DNA of 64,000 bases from Chryseotalea sp. WA131a (lineage in GTDB: Bacteria > Bacteroidota > Bacteroidia > Cytophagales > Cyclobacteriaceae), in the NCBI GenBank assembly GCA_025370075.1, contig CP073016.1, positions 3,224,001 to 3,288,000 on the forward strand, given 5' to 3'. Below, piece after piece: positions 43,447 to 52,485 of the stretch. The stretch's first letter is position 1. Every line of letters starts with the position of its first letter. A program made the position numbers and the translations under genes. Below the pieces are notes generated by a model. The model did no database searches. It was not told the origin of the DNA and worked only from the letters and a program-made list of their open reading frames with translations.

Positions 43447-43569
43447 TGATTCTTCTGAATAGTAGGCTGTATCCGGTTGACAGTCGGCAGTGAGGTAGCC
43501 CTGCCTATTGGAGGGTGCCTATTGCCTACTTGAAATAAAAGTTGTTTGGATTTTTTGCCGGGTCTCATC

Positions 43570-43902
43570 TCAAATTCTTTTCAACGAAAGCTCCGGAATA
43601 ATGCTCCAATATTGGTCACGCAGCTCCTTTGATTTAAGAAGTGCAGACTTACCCGCATTGGTCACACTGTAGTACCTCTTTCTTTTTCCTCCTCGCGTAT
43701 TGGTAGCTTCACCCAAGCGACTTTTTGCTAACCCTTTTTCCTCCAATCGATTGAGCACAGAGTGCACTACACCTAATTTTACAGCCCTCTTTGTTTTCTT
43801 TTCTAAGTCATCGCAAATCGCTACGCTGTAAGCATCATTCACCATAGCCGCAACGGTTAGTAGGACGAGTTCTTCAAATTCTCCTAAGTTCGTTCCTTTC
43901 AT
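43570..43902 (-). CDS. PadR family transcriptional regulator
   Basis: 110-aa winged-helix repressor. LGEFEELVLLTVAAMVNDAYSVAI is the PadR opening, with the recognition helix in GVVHSVLNRLEEKGLAKSR and the wing in RGGKRKRYYSVTNAGKSAL. It lacks the long C-terminal helix pair (short, subfamily s1-like). It precedes the permease gene on the same strand with a 123-base gap and most likely controls that gene and itself. Confidence 0.9.
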   Translation of the reverse strand: MKGTNLGEFEELVLLTVAAMVNDAYSVAICDDLEKKTKRAVKLGVVHSVLNRLEEKGLAKSRLGEATNTRGGKRKRYYSVTNAGKSALLKSKELRDQYWSIIPELSLKRI

Positions 43903-43917
43903 ATTTGATCATTAATT

Positions 43918-43945
43918 ACGTAAATGTATGTATTATCGTTACGAT
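43918..43945 (-). promoter_or_regulatory. PadR promoter with palindrome ATCGTTACGAT
   Basis: TAAATGTA at 43921-43928 and CGTAAATG at 43918-43925 leave TACATTTA as a -7-like box on the minus strand (one base off). The palindrome ATCGT-T-ACGAT (43935-43945) falls between -7 and -33, a classic operator position. Confidence 0.4.
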
Positions 43946-44010
43946 ATTATCTTATTTTGGATGTAATAAATTGTCACAGCGTTCGAATCGCTAATACAAA
44001 AAAGAGGAAA

Positions 44011-45876
44011 TTAATAAGTTGAGATATGAATTACTTGCTGCCCTTTGCGAAAAGCTTGGCCGCGCTGCTCAATGAAATTGGCTTGTGTAGATAAGTCCAA
44101 TAACTTGTTTATGTATTCCTCCATGGCAGCTTGGGGCACGGTGATGGGCGCCCCATAGGTAACAGCTTCATCGATATAAGAGTATAACAGTTTCGGATAT
44201 TCCTGTAGAAACAATGGATTATTGATAAACAGATCTACCCCTTCCACACGATTGGCCGTTATGGACATAACACCTATGACGGAAGCATCGTTGTCAAATA
44301 AACGCAGGAAAAAATCAACATACTCTTGCTCAGCCCTGCGAAAGGTACGATTATTGGCATGATCGGTATACGCATCGCTGCCACTGTTCACGCCATCGCG
44401 TTTGTTGCTTTTCGAAACTTCGTCCCAAACGTCTTGCTGACCTTTTTTGTGATCGATAATATCGCGCAAATGCTCATTGGCCATTCCATAATATTCTGAA
44501 AACTTCTGGTCGTTGTTTTCCCCTTTGTATTTCCATCGTCCTTTCTCTACGCAGAAAACAGGAATCTTCACGCGGCCTTCCCCAGGAGGAATGAGCATAT
44601 CGCGCGCTACCACGCGATCTTGTTTCCCTCCCTGTAGAATTTCCCCTGACATAATAAAAAGTGTATCGGTGCTGAGGTTTCGCCCAATCAGTGTATTGAC
44701 CGAGCCACCCGTACCGGATTCGCTGATAGCGATTTTATCATTCAGCATGGCTTGGTGAAGTGACAAATAATACCCCATGCTCCCTACGGCATCTCTAAAG
44801 TTGTCTTTCATGCGGATAGGAATCAATCTCAAATTTTTAAATGTGTATTTTTCGGGCGATGAAAAATCGGCCATCACCAGCCCAGAATAAAATGGAAAGA
44901 AATCGCCTGTGGGTTGCACACGGTTGCTAGCCGAAACTTCCACACCTATCTTAGCAGACGGTACGCGCAAACTGCGAATCAGGTAATCATAAAATCGATC
45001 TTCTGAACTGGCCTTCGAAAAACTCTTCAAATCCAAAATTACCTCCGCTTCTCGTGTGGCAGCACTCCACACATCGCTTAAAAATAATGCCGTAACCTCT
45101 CCTTTTTCGTCACTTATGTAACTGGAGGGAGCCGTGCGGGCAGGTGACGATTGTAACAGAACAGGAATTTTAGAAAGTGCGTTGGAGCGACTCGTAATCG
45201 TAAAAACCATACGCCCACTATTGTTGCTGGTCAATCGTACAACATTGGTTGTTGCTTTTATATTGATCAAGTCCAGCAACTGCTGTAGTCTGGCATAACT
45301 TTCAATGGCCAAAAAAAACGGTTTACCTTGGTAGATAACTTCAATGTTATCACCCCAATAATCTTTCAGCGTTAGCAATGTTCGAAAATAGAAATCGATG
45401 GCAGTGGCAAACGACTGATCTTGTTCAGCTTTTGCAGCTTTTTCGAAAAACTGTAAGGCCATAATTTTGGTATCTGCCAAACTCTTTTGCTTTTGAGAAT
45501 TGAAAGTAGCCTTTGAAAGACGATAATAAACCCAATAACTTGCGGCATCTTCATACGCAGCCACCCGTTCGAAGTCCTGAATTTCGGCCGCTGCTGTGGT
45601 TTTTACTTTTGATTCATATTCTTCCTTAAACTGATAGTTCTTATCAATCTGGCTGAGAATAGAGGTGCTGCTGATGTTGATCTTTATTTCACTGACCAAA
45701 TCCTGCAAAGCATTTTTCTTAGCAATGCCGGCATAATCGCTGAGCTTTTTGCTGGCCGTGCCGATGCCAACGTAGAAAGCGGGGTCGTTGGGCTTTTGGT
45801 TGACCCAATCGGGTTGCACTTGTGCAATGCCTTGCGAGGACATCAGAAAAACGATTATCAGAAGTTGGTATTTCAT
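44011..45876 (-). CDS. Secreted protein joining an LPP20-like domain to an ARPP-1/DUF6569-like domain
   Basis: 621-aa protein with signal peptide MKYQLLIIVFLMSSQGIAQ. Residues 20-140 (PDWVNQKPNDPAFYVGIGTA...) fit the LPP20 fold seen also in the lipoprotein at 4119. A helical repeat region (about 145-205) follows, then a beta domain. The C-terminal part (about 330-600) carries GEILQGGKQDRVVARDMLIP, IPVFCVEKGRWKY and AISESGTGGSVNTLIGRN, which match the DUF6569/ARPP-1 domain. Function of both is unknown; the fusion suggests a surface-associated role. It is a single gene divergent from mqo. Confidence 0.75.
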   Translation of the reverse strand: MKYQLLIIVFLMSSQGIAQVQPDWVNQKPNDPAFYVGIGTASKKLSDYAGIAKKNALQDLVSEIKINISSTSILSQIDKNYQFKEEYESKVKTTAAAEIQDFERVAAYEDAASYWVYYRLSKATFNSQKQKSLADTKIMALQFFEKAAKAEQDQSFATAIDFYFRTLLTLKDYWGDNIEVIYQGKPFFLAIESYARLQQLLDLINIKATTNVVRLTSNNSGRMVFTITSRSNALSKIPVLLQSSPARTAPSSYISDEKGEVTALFLSDVWSAATREAEVILDLKSFSKASSEDRFYDYLIRSLRVPSAKIGVEVSASNRVQPTGDFFPFYSGLVMADFSSPEKYTFKNLRLIPIRMKDNFRDAVGSMGYYLSLHQAMLNDKIAISESGTGGSVNTLIGRNLSTDTLFIMSGEILQGGKQDRVVARDMLIPPGEGRVKIPVFCVEKGRWKYKGENNDQKFSEYYGMANEHLRDIIDHKKGQQDVWDEVSKSNKRDGVNSGSDAYTDHANNRTFRRAEQEYVDFFLRLFDNDASVIGVMSITANRVEGVDLFINNPLFLQEYPKLLYSYIDEAVTYGAPITVPQAAMEEYINKLLDLSTQANFIEQRGQAFRKGQQVIHISTY

Positions 45877-46030
45877 GGCTGTTTATTTGATTTATAATTT
45901 ATACGAAAAAACGGTTTTGCCGATCATAGGTGGGGAGCAAAGAGCTTGAATTTTTTAGTGCTTTCCTTAAAACAATTAGTTGAAAAGCCTGTTCCGTCAA
46001 TTAAATTACAGTTGGGTAAAATTTAAGCAA

Positions 46031-46038
46031 TAAATTTG
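46031..46038 (+). promoter_or_regulatory. -7 box TAAATTTG of mqo
   Basis: Exact TAnnTTTG match 17-24 bases before the ATG. A TTG at 46012-46014 sits 16 bases upstream, just short of the usual -33 spacing. Confidence 0.55.
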
Positions 46039-46054
46039 CCATTCAATATTTTTC

Positions 46055-47554
46055 ATGAGTAAGACAATGCGCCCCCTTGTTGCAGAAACTGATGTTGCCT
46101 TGATTGGTGCCGGTATCATGAGTGCCACCTTAGGCATTATTTTAAAAGAACTTAATCCTTCCTTAACCATTCAGATCTTTGAGCGGCTTGATAAACCCGG
46201 CACTGAGAGTTCTGACGCTTGGAATAATGCAGGCACAGGTCATGCGGCCTTTTGTGAATTGAACTATACGCCACAAAAACCTGATGGCACTGTTGATATT
46301 TCGAAAGCTTTAAAGATTTGTCAAGATTTTGAGATATCGAAAGAGTTTTGGTCTTATCTGGTGCAAAAAAAATACCTTCCCAATCCAAAAGACTTCATCC
46401 GGCAAGTGCCACATATCAGTTTTGTTTGGGGTAACGACAATGTCTCGTTTTTGAAAAACCGATACTCGGCTATGCAAAGCAATCCGCTTTTTCGAGACAT
46501 GCAATATTCGGAAGATCGGGGCGAACTGACGGAATGGATGCCGCTGATTATGAAGAACAGAGATGACCATACAGCATTGGCCGGCACCTTTATGGAAATG
46601 GGCACAGACGTAAATTTTGGCGTCCTCACCCGCCAACTGATGGCAAAGTTGGAAAAAATGCCAGAAGTGACCGTTCACTACAATGTTGAAGTGTATGACA
46701 TCGACCCACACAAAAAGGGAGGCTGGGAAGTAGAAACCAAGAGCATGCTTTCAGGCGAAGAAATTGATTGCCGCGCAAAATTCGTCTTTCTGGGTGCAGG
46801 GGGCGCAACACTGCATCTATTGAAGGACGCAGAAATTGATGAACGCAAAGGGTATGGCGGATTTCCTGTAAGCGGGCTCTGGCTCAAGTGCAATAATCAA
46901 GATCTGATTAACATGCACCAAGCAAAAGTGTATGGTAAAGCATCAGTTGGTTCTCCACCCATGTCGGTGCCACACGTGGATACACGTGTAATTGAAGGAA
47001 AAAAAGAATTGCTCTTTGGTCCATTTGCAGGATTTTCCACCAAGTTTTTAAAATCAGGTTCACGATTGGATTTGGCCAAGTCACTGAGGATAGACAACCT
47101 ATTGCCCATGATTTCTGCCGGGCTGCGCAATGTGCCGCTGACAAAATATTTGATTGAACAATTGAGGTTAACACCCGAAGATCGATTGAAGATCCTTCAA
47201 GAATATGTGCCTCTTGCCAAGCTAGCAGATTGGGAACTGAAGGAAGCTGGGCAACGTGTGCAGGTGATCAAAAAAGATGAAGGCTATAAAGGGAAATTGG
47301 AATTTGGTACGGAGGCAGTGGTAGCCGCTGATGGAAGTGTTGCTGCCTTGTTGGGCGCCTCCCCTGGTGCATCAACAGCAGCCGCTATCATGTTCAGCAT
47401 TTTGCCCAAGTGCTTTCCGAAAGAAAGCAAAACCTTGGCCTGGCAAGAAAAACTAAAAGAGATGGTGCCCTCACTTGGAGTCACTTTATCAAAAGATGAG
47501 AAGTTGGTGGAGGCAACTCGCAAAAGAACAACTAAGGTTTTGGATCTAGGTTGA
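46055..47554 (+). CDS. mqo: Malate:quinone oxidoreductase
   Basis: 499-aa FAD-dependent membrane-associated enzyme of the TCA cycle, oxidising malate to oxaloacetate and reducing the quinone pool. FAD fold VALIGAGIMSATLGIIL at about 14-30; then ERLDKPGTESSDAWNNAGTGHAA, a family signature; central GFPVSGLWLKCNN; and the C-terminal SPGASTAAAIMFSILPKCFP that closes the FAD site. Length is standard. It replaces or supplements malate dehydrogenase. Single gene under its own promoter. Confidence 0.94.
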   Translation: MSKTMRPLVAETDVALIGAGIMSATLGIILKELNPSLTIQIFERLDKPGTESSDAWNNAGTGHAAFCELNYTPQKPDGTVDISKALKICQDFEISKEFWSYLVQKKYLPNPKDFIRQVPHISFVWGNDNVSFLKNRYSAMQSNPLFRDMQYSEDRGELTEWMPLIMKNRDDHTALAGTFMEMGTDVNFGVLTRQLMAKLEKMPEVTVHYNVEVYDIDPHKKGGWEVETKSMLSGEEIDCRAKFVFLGAGGATLHLLKDAEIDERKGYGGFPVSGLWLKCNNQDLINMHQAKVYGKASVGSPPMSVPHVDTRVIEGKKELLFGPFAGFSTKFLKSGSRLDLAKSLRIDNLLPMISAGLRNVPLTKYLIEQLRLTPEDRLKILQEYVPLAKLADWELKEAGQRVQVIKKDEGYKGKLEFGTEAVVAADGSVAALLGASPGASTAAAIMFSILPKCFPKESKTLAWQEKLKEMVPSLGVTLSKDEKLVEATRKRTTKVLDLG

Positions 47555-47658
47555 ACTTTGATTTGCTGCTTCGTTGATTTAATTTCCTGATAGCCTTAAT
47601 GCACATCTTTGAGACAGTATACTTGGAAAAGAGCATTTTCTCATAGATGGTTAAGGCT

Positions 47659-48268
47659 TTAGAACCCGAGTACTGTAATTCTTTTTTCCTTTTTTTTGTG
47701 ATATACAACCGCAATTTTTTTTGATTCAAGGAGCTGGTAATTCTTTGTGTTAAAATCGACTCCCTTATTTTGTTCGTCAATTTCAAAATCATCGATAATT
47801 TGCTTCCAGGGCTTTTCGGTTTTAAATTCAGTTTTTAATTTGAACCCCTTAGCTTGTGTTGTGTCCCCAAATAGATAGCTATATCTACTTTGGCCAGCTC
47901 CTTTGCCAAATTGCTGGCGTAAAGTTGTGGTTACCATGAAAACAGCAAACATTGAGATTGGGTTTGAACCGGCCGCGATGCCTACTCCTTTTTCATCAAA
48001 GAAATCGCCAAATGTGATAAGCTTTTCTGATAAATGATCTTCTACTAGAATTGATAACTCAAAACTCTCGTTTCTGTTCATTAGTTTGTAGAGGCTTCCA
48101 TCCTTAAAGACTTTCATCTCCTTATTGGACCTCCTGTAGATAGGAATTTCTTTAAAGGCATCCATGCGCGCAAACGCCTTCTTATAAATTTCTTTTTTCG
48201 ATGTTAGATCAAAAATTCGCAATATGTATTCACCAGTTGCCGCGGAAAGAAAATATAATAAATCATTC
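47659..48268 (-). pseudogene. 3' part of a gene cut by the IS4-family element
   Basis: A frame open from the IS edge (48268) to TAA at 47659, about 200 codons: it begins NDLLYFLSAATGEYILRIFDL and ends KKEKRITVLGF. The first possible start (TTG 48222) is inside the fold, so the gene's own start is missing. Strands such as YILRIFDLTSKKEIYKKAF suggest repeated beta blades, but no family was recognised. A fragment that could be its 5' end, MKKLVNLSL, lies across the IS at 49637-49663, out of frame and without a target duplication, so sequence was lost at insertion or later. Confidence 0.6.
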
Positions 48269-49636
48269 TTGTCCGACTAAACTAGTCTAAAAAGTCATAT
48301 TTCCGTAGGGGAATTAGGTCTTAAAATGACGCTTCGTTTTTAGGGGTAGTTGCCTTACGCGATGAACAAAGGAGGGTCGCTGCTTTTTCGCCAAGCGGTA
48401 TACGTATCTTTGATGAAATCGAACAAGGCAACATAACTCATCAAATGTAGCCGTATCACAGTAATCATATTGGCAAATGATTTTTTAGTCTGTGCTTTTT
48501 TGCGGATAACGACCATTAATAGTTGAGCTATGAGCACTGCATACACTTGTATTTTAATCGCATTCTCGCTGTTACCCCAGAAGTAGCGCAGTGGAAAATT
48601 TTGTTTGATTTGTTTGAACAAGAGCTCAATCATCCATCTACACTTGTAAATCAAAGCGATTTGCGCACAGGGTAGCGTAAAGTTGTTGGTTATGAAGATG
48701 AACACTTTGCCATCATCGGATTTGAAAGTAATCCGTCTGAGTTTTAATCGCAAGGTCTGCTCTGCGGTTTTGTAGCCCACTGTGACGTACTGCTCTTTGA
48801 GAACACCCTTTGCATTTTTCCTTTGAGTGTTGTCGATAATTACTTTGGTGACATGGTACACGGCATTGCTTTTCATGCGTGTTACGAACCATACTTTTTG
48901 ATTTGTCCACTTTACAAATTGATGATACAGGTTATACGCCTTATCAAATACGACAAAGCTATTGGCCGGTAACTTAATGTGGTAGAGGAATTTACGGTCA
49001 TGTACCTTGGCTTCGGTCATTCTTACAAATTCAGCCACACCTGAAAAGGCATCCATCAAGGCATGCACTTTGATACCACCTTTCTTGCGTGAACCATCCA
49101 GCGGATTACGACCAACTCCTCGTAGAATGTCGCTAAACAAGCGGATGGTAGTACTGTCTATGATTTTCAAGTTACGTATACTGAGACCTTTCAACCGGCT
49201 GTCCGAGATAAAACTGTGATATTGCTTGAGTAATTTGAAGTAGATCGTTTCAAATACCAGATAACTGCGATTGTTGTTTGCATCGGATAGCGTACTACGA
49301 GCGGGAGCCTGATCGAAACCAAGATGTGTCAGCTTTCCTTCGCAGGCCAATATGCCCTCACAAAGCTCCCGAAGGCCATTACAATAACTGAAAACACCGT
49401 ATAAAAGACTTACCAGATGAACTCGTACTGGGAGACGTTTATAATACCGATTGCTTCGATGTTGCTTGCTGGACTGCTTGATAATATCCGTGGATATGCA
49501 AGAAAGTATTTGAGAAAGAATCGGCTGTCCGACAAATTTTTTACCTTTATTCATGGCTATGTGAAGTGTGGTAACTAAACGTAACCATAAAGGGTGACCT
49601 TAAAAAGGACGCCCTTTAAAAATTTTAGTCGGACAA
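48269..49636. mobile_element. IS4-family insertion sequence, 1368 bp
   Basis: Perfect 13-bp terminal inverted repeats TTGTCCGACTAAA (48269-48281) and complement (49624-49636). One intact transposase gene fills most of it. An imperfect hairpin near 49590-49618 (AAAGGGTGACC / GGACGCCCTTT) may shield the transposase from outside transcription. No target duplication is seen: the flanks read CATTC on the left and TAGTG on the right, which suggests a deletion beside the element. Confidence 0.85.
48355..49554 (-). CDS. IS4 family transposase (DUF4372 N-terminal domain)
   Basis: 399-aa DDE transposase. The N-terminal DUF4372-type region (KKFVGQPILSQILSCI...NRYYKRLPVRVHLVSLLYG) is typical of Bacteroidota IS4 elements. 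Catalytic residues: Asp133 in LKIIDSTTIRLF, Asp204 in VVFDKAYNLY and Glu310 in YKCRWMIELLFKQIKQNF. Uninterrupted and of normal length, so transposition may still be possible. Confidence 0.92.
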   Translation of the reverse strand: MNKGKKFVGQPILSQILSCISTDIIKQSSKQHRSNRYYKRLPVRVHLVSLLYGVFSYCNGLRELCEGILACEGKLTHLGFDQAPARSTLSDANNNRSYLVFETIYFKLLKQYHSFISDSRLKGLSIRNLKIIDSTTIRLFSDILRGVGRNPLDGSRKKGGIKVHALMDAFSGVAEFVRMTEAKVHDRKFLYHIKLPANSFVVFDKAYNLYHQFVKWTNQKVWFVTRMKSNAVYHVTKVIIDNTQRKNAKGVLKEQYVTVGYKTAEQTLRLKLRRITFKSDDGKVFIFITNNFTLPCAQIALIYKCRWMIELLFKQIKQNFPLRYFWGNSENAIKIQVYAVLIAQLLMVVIRKKAQTKKSFANMITVIRLHLMSYVALFDFIKDTYTAWRKSSDPPLFIA

Positions 49637-49663
49637 TAGTGAAAGGTTTACTAGCTTTTTCAT
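49637..49663 (-). pseudogene. Possible 5' remnant of the interrupted gene
   Basis: ATG at 49663 opens nine codons, MKKLVNLSL, that run straight into the IS. A Lys-Lys start followed by hydrophobic residues is what a signal peptide begins with. Joining it directly to the remnant at 48268 gives a stop after two codons, so bases are missing. Confidence 0.35.
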
Positions 49664-49774
49664 TGACGCAAAACTTAAACAATTAAAATTACTGCGCATG
49701 GTCGTTAGATCAAAATAATAACAAGCGTCCTTGCAACTTGAAATTGATTGTGATCTAAACGTCCAACGCAAACA

Positions 49775-49972
49775 TCATTTTGCGTGAGCTTTTCTCCACT
49801 CAGCACAATTGCAGAACCAGCATCTAGAAACGTTGCCATTATTGTCTCTATCTGTACATACTAAACCTGGTTCATCTTCTGATTTGGGGATTGAGATATT
49901 TGCGCTAACTGAGCTTGTTACAGAAAAAAGAACAGCTAAACAAAAGGATAATAATACACTTAACTTTTTCAT
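49775..49972 (-). CDS. Small secreted cysteine-rich peptide, 65 aa
   Basis: Signal peptide MKKLSVLLSFCLAVLFSVTSSVSA, then a 41-residue mature peptide with four Cys: GLVCTDRDNNGNVSRCWFCN and CAEWRKAHAK. The size, signal and late Cys cluster recall the small exported peptides (NVEALA type) of Bacteroidota, which are often followed by a beta-propeller lipoprotein gene. Here the following gene is the one destroyed by the IS. The relation is by analogy; the sequence itself does not contain the NVEALA motif. Confidence 0.55.
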   Translation of the reverse strand: MKKLSVLLSFCLAVLFSVTSSVSANISIPKSEDEPGLVCTDRDNNGNVSRCWFCNCAEWRKAHAK

Positions 49973-50122
49973 AAGAATTTAGATTTAATGGTTTAGAAAA
50001 TTTTTTAACAATAAGTTTCACCATCAAAAAAAATAATTGCGCAACATTTATTTTGATGATCGAAAGTAATGCTCCCCCCCGTTTCCGCAATTTTTTTTTA
50101 AAAAAAATATTTTCAGTAGAAT

Positions 50123-50341
50123 TTGAAAAGACCCCAAAATATTATTTCTGGGCATTTACTACGTCTAATAAAAGCACTATGCAAAGCCATTCAAGTCCAT
50201 GGAGCACTTGGCATTACGGATGATACGCTTCTTTCCTTTTGGTATCGGCACGAGCGCGGGGCCAGAATTTACGATGGGCCGGATGAAGTGCATAAAGTTT
50301 CGCTGGCAAAGGCGATTTTGAAAGGGTACGGGATGGAGTAA
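50123..50341 (+). pseudogene. Acyl-CoA dehydrogenase C-terminal remnant
   Basis: About 58 codons match the end of an acyl-CoA dehydrogenase: AIQVHGALGITDDTLLSFWY, then ARIYDGPDEVHKVSLAKAIL, a pattern typical of the ACAD10/11-like group. The first dozen codons after TTG 50123 (MKRPQNIISGHL) do not fit the family and follow a homopolymer-rich stretch (C8, T9, A8 near 50070-50105), so the rest of the gene, about 330 codons, is gone. The FAD-binding and catalytic Glu regions are absent; the fragment cannot be active. Confidence 0.75.
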
Positions 50342-50771
50342 CCAACTTCTCAAAAGACTCTTTGAGCCCGATTTAAAAGTGATGTCATATCTACTTGAAT
50401 GAATATTCAACACCTGCTCTAAAAAACCTCGCAAACAAAAATTGTTGGCTTTCAGAAAAATAAGTGGGCAAAATGTGTGGTCTGACCAAGAAGGCAAGTT
50501 GACCATCTAATACGAGTTTTAAAATAGGGAGTTAGTTAAAAAGTAGTGCCAATTCGTTTTATCTGCTTTATAAATCTGTGGCACTGTATCACTGACAAAA
50601 TTTCAGTTTGAACCCTTTTGGTACAAAATTCGTATTTAGGAGGAATGTTTTGGAAGTTGACCAAGTGCAGATATGAAAAGGTATTCAACTTTTTCAACGA
50701 GACTAACGTCTTATGCCCGCTCAAATTCCATATCAATTAAAATTTAAACAATTGAACAAAAAGAAAAGAGT
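50342..50771. other. 430-bp region without a gene
   Basis: No open frame with family likeness on either strand. A weak hairpin, CTCAAAAGACTCTTTGAG, starts near 50350. The AT-rich stretch before the HtrA start (AATTAAAATTTAAACAATTG) should hold its promoter, but no exact TAnnTTTG is present. Confidence 0.5.
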
Positions 50772-52289
50772 ATGAAGCAGTTTGTTTCTTTGGTGGTTGC
50801 TGCCCTGTTGGGTAGCATCCTTACGCTGGTAGCCAACCAGTACTTTAACAATAATCAAAAAGCCAATGTAAAAATCGAACATGTAAATGGAGCCCCCGCC
50901 TCGCAGGTGGCCTATCGCATCAATGAAAAGGGTGAGACGGTTGCATTAGATTTTACAGGCACAGCCGAAAAAGTGACCGCAGCGGTAGTGCACATCAAAT
51001 CATCGCAAAAAGAAAGCGCCATTTCGCGTGAGCGCGATGCCGATGATCCTTTCCGTTTTTTCTTTGGTCCCCAAGGCCCTATGCAACAAGGCCCTAGCCA
51101 AAGTTCAGGTTCTGGTGTGATTATCAACAGCGATGGTTATATTGTTACCAATAACCACGTGGTGAAAGATGCCGATGTGGTGGAAGTAACGCTGAGCGAT
51201 AACCGCTCTTTCAAGGCAGAAGTAATCGGTACAGACCCGGATACGGATTTGGCGGTTATCAAAATCAACCAGAAAAATTTGCCTGCCCTTTCGTTTGTCG
51301 ATTCAGACAAAGCACGTGTAGGTGAATGGGTGCTGGCCGTAGGCAATCCATTTAATTTGAACTCAACGGTTACGGCTGGTATCATCAGTGCCAAAGGCCG
51401 AAACATTAATATCATCAATTCCAACAACCGAGCAAGTAAAAACGGAGAGGTGCCTGCAAGCAGCGCCATAGAATCGTTTATCCAAACAGATGCGGCTATT
51501 AACCCCGGCAATAGCGGTGGCGCATTGGTTAACTTAGATGGTGGATTGTTGGGCATCAACACAGCCATTGCAAGTCCTACAGGAGCTTACTCCGGTTACG
51601 GCTTTGCAGTTCCTTCGGATATTGTGAGCAAAGTAGTGGAAGATTTATTGGCTTATGGCACGGTGCAGCGGGGCTGGCTGGGCGTACAGGTTCGCAGTGT
51701 TGATGGCGAACTTGCAAAACAAGAAGATCTAGACTTAAATGAAGGTGCTTATATTATTGACTTTGGCGGTGCAGACGATAGAAGTGCAGCAAAAGCAGCT
51801 GGTGTGAAGCCCGGTGATGTGGTGGTGAAAATAGACGAAGCCCCTATCAAATCAAGCACAGCATTAATCGAATATGTGGGAAGAAAACGCCCAGGCGATA
51901 AATTGAATCTAACCATCAACCGCAAAGGAAAATTAGTGACCTTACCCGTTACCCTTAAGAACCGTGCAGGAAATACGGGAACTGTAAAACGTGAAGAAAA
52001 AGATGCCGTTGCTTCGTTAGGTATTGAACTAGAAGACATCGACAGCAAAACATTGAAAAAGCTTGACCTTCAGAATGGTGTTCAGGTAAAGTCGTTGGAG
52101 AATGGCAGAGTGCGCAAGTACACGGATATGAAGGAAGGGTTTATCATTACACATATTGATAACAATAAGATAAACTCCGTTAAAGAAGCCAGTGCTATAT
52201 TGAAGTCGAAAAAATCCGGAGAATTGATTACGTTTGAAGGTGTTTACCCCGATTATCCTCGCGAGTACATATTCGCACTACGATATTAA
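50772..52289 (+). CDS. HtrA/DegP-type periplasmic serine protease
   Basis: 505-aa protease-chaperone degrading misfolded envelope proteins. An uncleaved-looking membrane anchor (4-22) leads into the trypsin domain with His129 (TNNHVVKDAD), Asp159 (PDTDLAVIKI) and Ser248 (NPGNSGGAL). The Q-linker FRFFFGPQGPMQQGPSQSSG is typical of the group. Two PDZ domains follow (about 290-385, RGWLGVQVRS...GVKPGDVVVKIDEAPI; and 405-495, shorter and divergent). A small gene and a strong terminator follow. Confidence 0.93.
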   Translation: MKQFVSLVVAALLGSILTLVANQYFNNNQKANVKIEHVNGAPASQVAYRINEKGETVALDFTGTAEKVTAAVVHIKSSQKESAISRERDADDPFRFFFGPQGPMQQGPSQSSGSGVIINSDGYIVTNNHVVKDADVVEVTLSDNRSFKAEVIGTDPDTDLAVIKINQKNLPALSFVDSDKARVGEWVLAVGNPFNLNSTVTAGIISAKGRNINIINSNNRASKNGEVPASSAIESFIQTDAAINPGNSGGALVNLDGGLLGINTAIASPTGAYSGYGFAVPSDIVSKVVEDLLAYGTVQRGWLGVQVRSVDGELAKQEDLDLNEGAYIIDFGGADDRSAAKAAGVKPGDVVVKIDEAPIKSSTALIEYVGRKRPGDKLNLTINRKGKLVTLPVTLKNRAGNTGTVKREEKDAVASLGIELEDIDSKTLKKLDLQNGVQVKSLENGRVRKYTDMKEGFIITHIDNNKINSVKEASAILKSKKSGELITFEGVYPDYPREYIFALRY

Positions 52290-52307
52290 CCAAACCCAAA
52301 TTTAATT

Positions 52308-52481
52308 ATGAGGAGACTGTTTAAAAAAGGCGAGCGCGTGCGCAGCAAGATTGATGGCAAAGTGATGGAGGTGCTACGATACATCAAAGCCAATGTGATT
52401 CAAGTAAAATCGTTTGATATAGAAGCCAAAGAAGTTAGAACGGGCATTATTAAAGAAGACAAGCTTAACCGAGCTGCATAA
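52308..52481 (+). CDS. 57-aa basic protein, DUF2158/YodC-like (predicted)
   Basis: Short gene from ATG 52308 to TAA at 52479-52481, beginning MRRLFKKGERVRSKIDGKVM and ending IIKEDKLNRAA. K-GERVRSKIDGKVMEVLRYI...IQVKSFD has the strand-turn-strand rhythm of small SH3-like DUF2158 proteins. It starts 18 bases after the HtrA stop and is followed at once by a strong terminator, which strongly supports a real gene in the HtrA transcript. Function unknown. Confidence 0.75.
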   Translation: MRRLFKKGERVRSKIDGKVMEVLRYIKANVIQVKSFDIEAKEVRTGIIKEDKLNRAA

Positions 52482-52485
52482 AGGT

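Noticed and set aside
43976..43992. AGCG-TTCGAAT-CGCT hairpin resembling a tRNA T-arm
   Set aside because: Only a four-base stem exists, with no matching acceptor or anticodon arm in the AT-rich 108-bp gap.
47532..47792. 86-codon minus-strand frame overlapping the mqo end and the broken gene
   Set aside because: It overlaps a better frame, is very basic and low in complexity, and has no family likeness.
50177..50736. Minus-strand frames in the acyl-CoA dehydrogenase remnant and the gap after it
   Set aside because: One is antisense to the clear dehydrogenase remnant; the other has no promoter, signal or domain.
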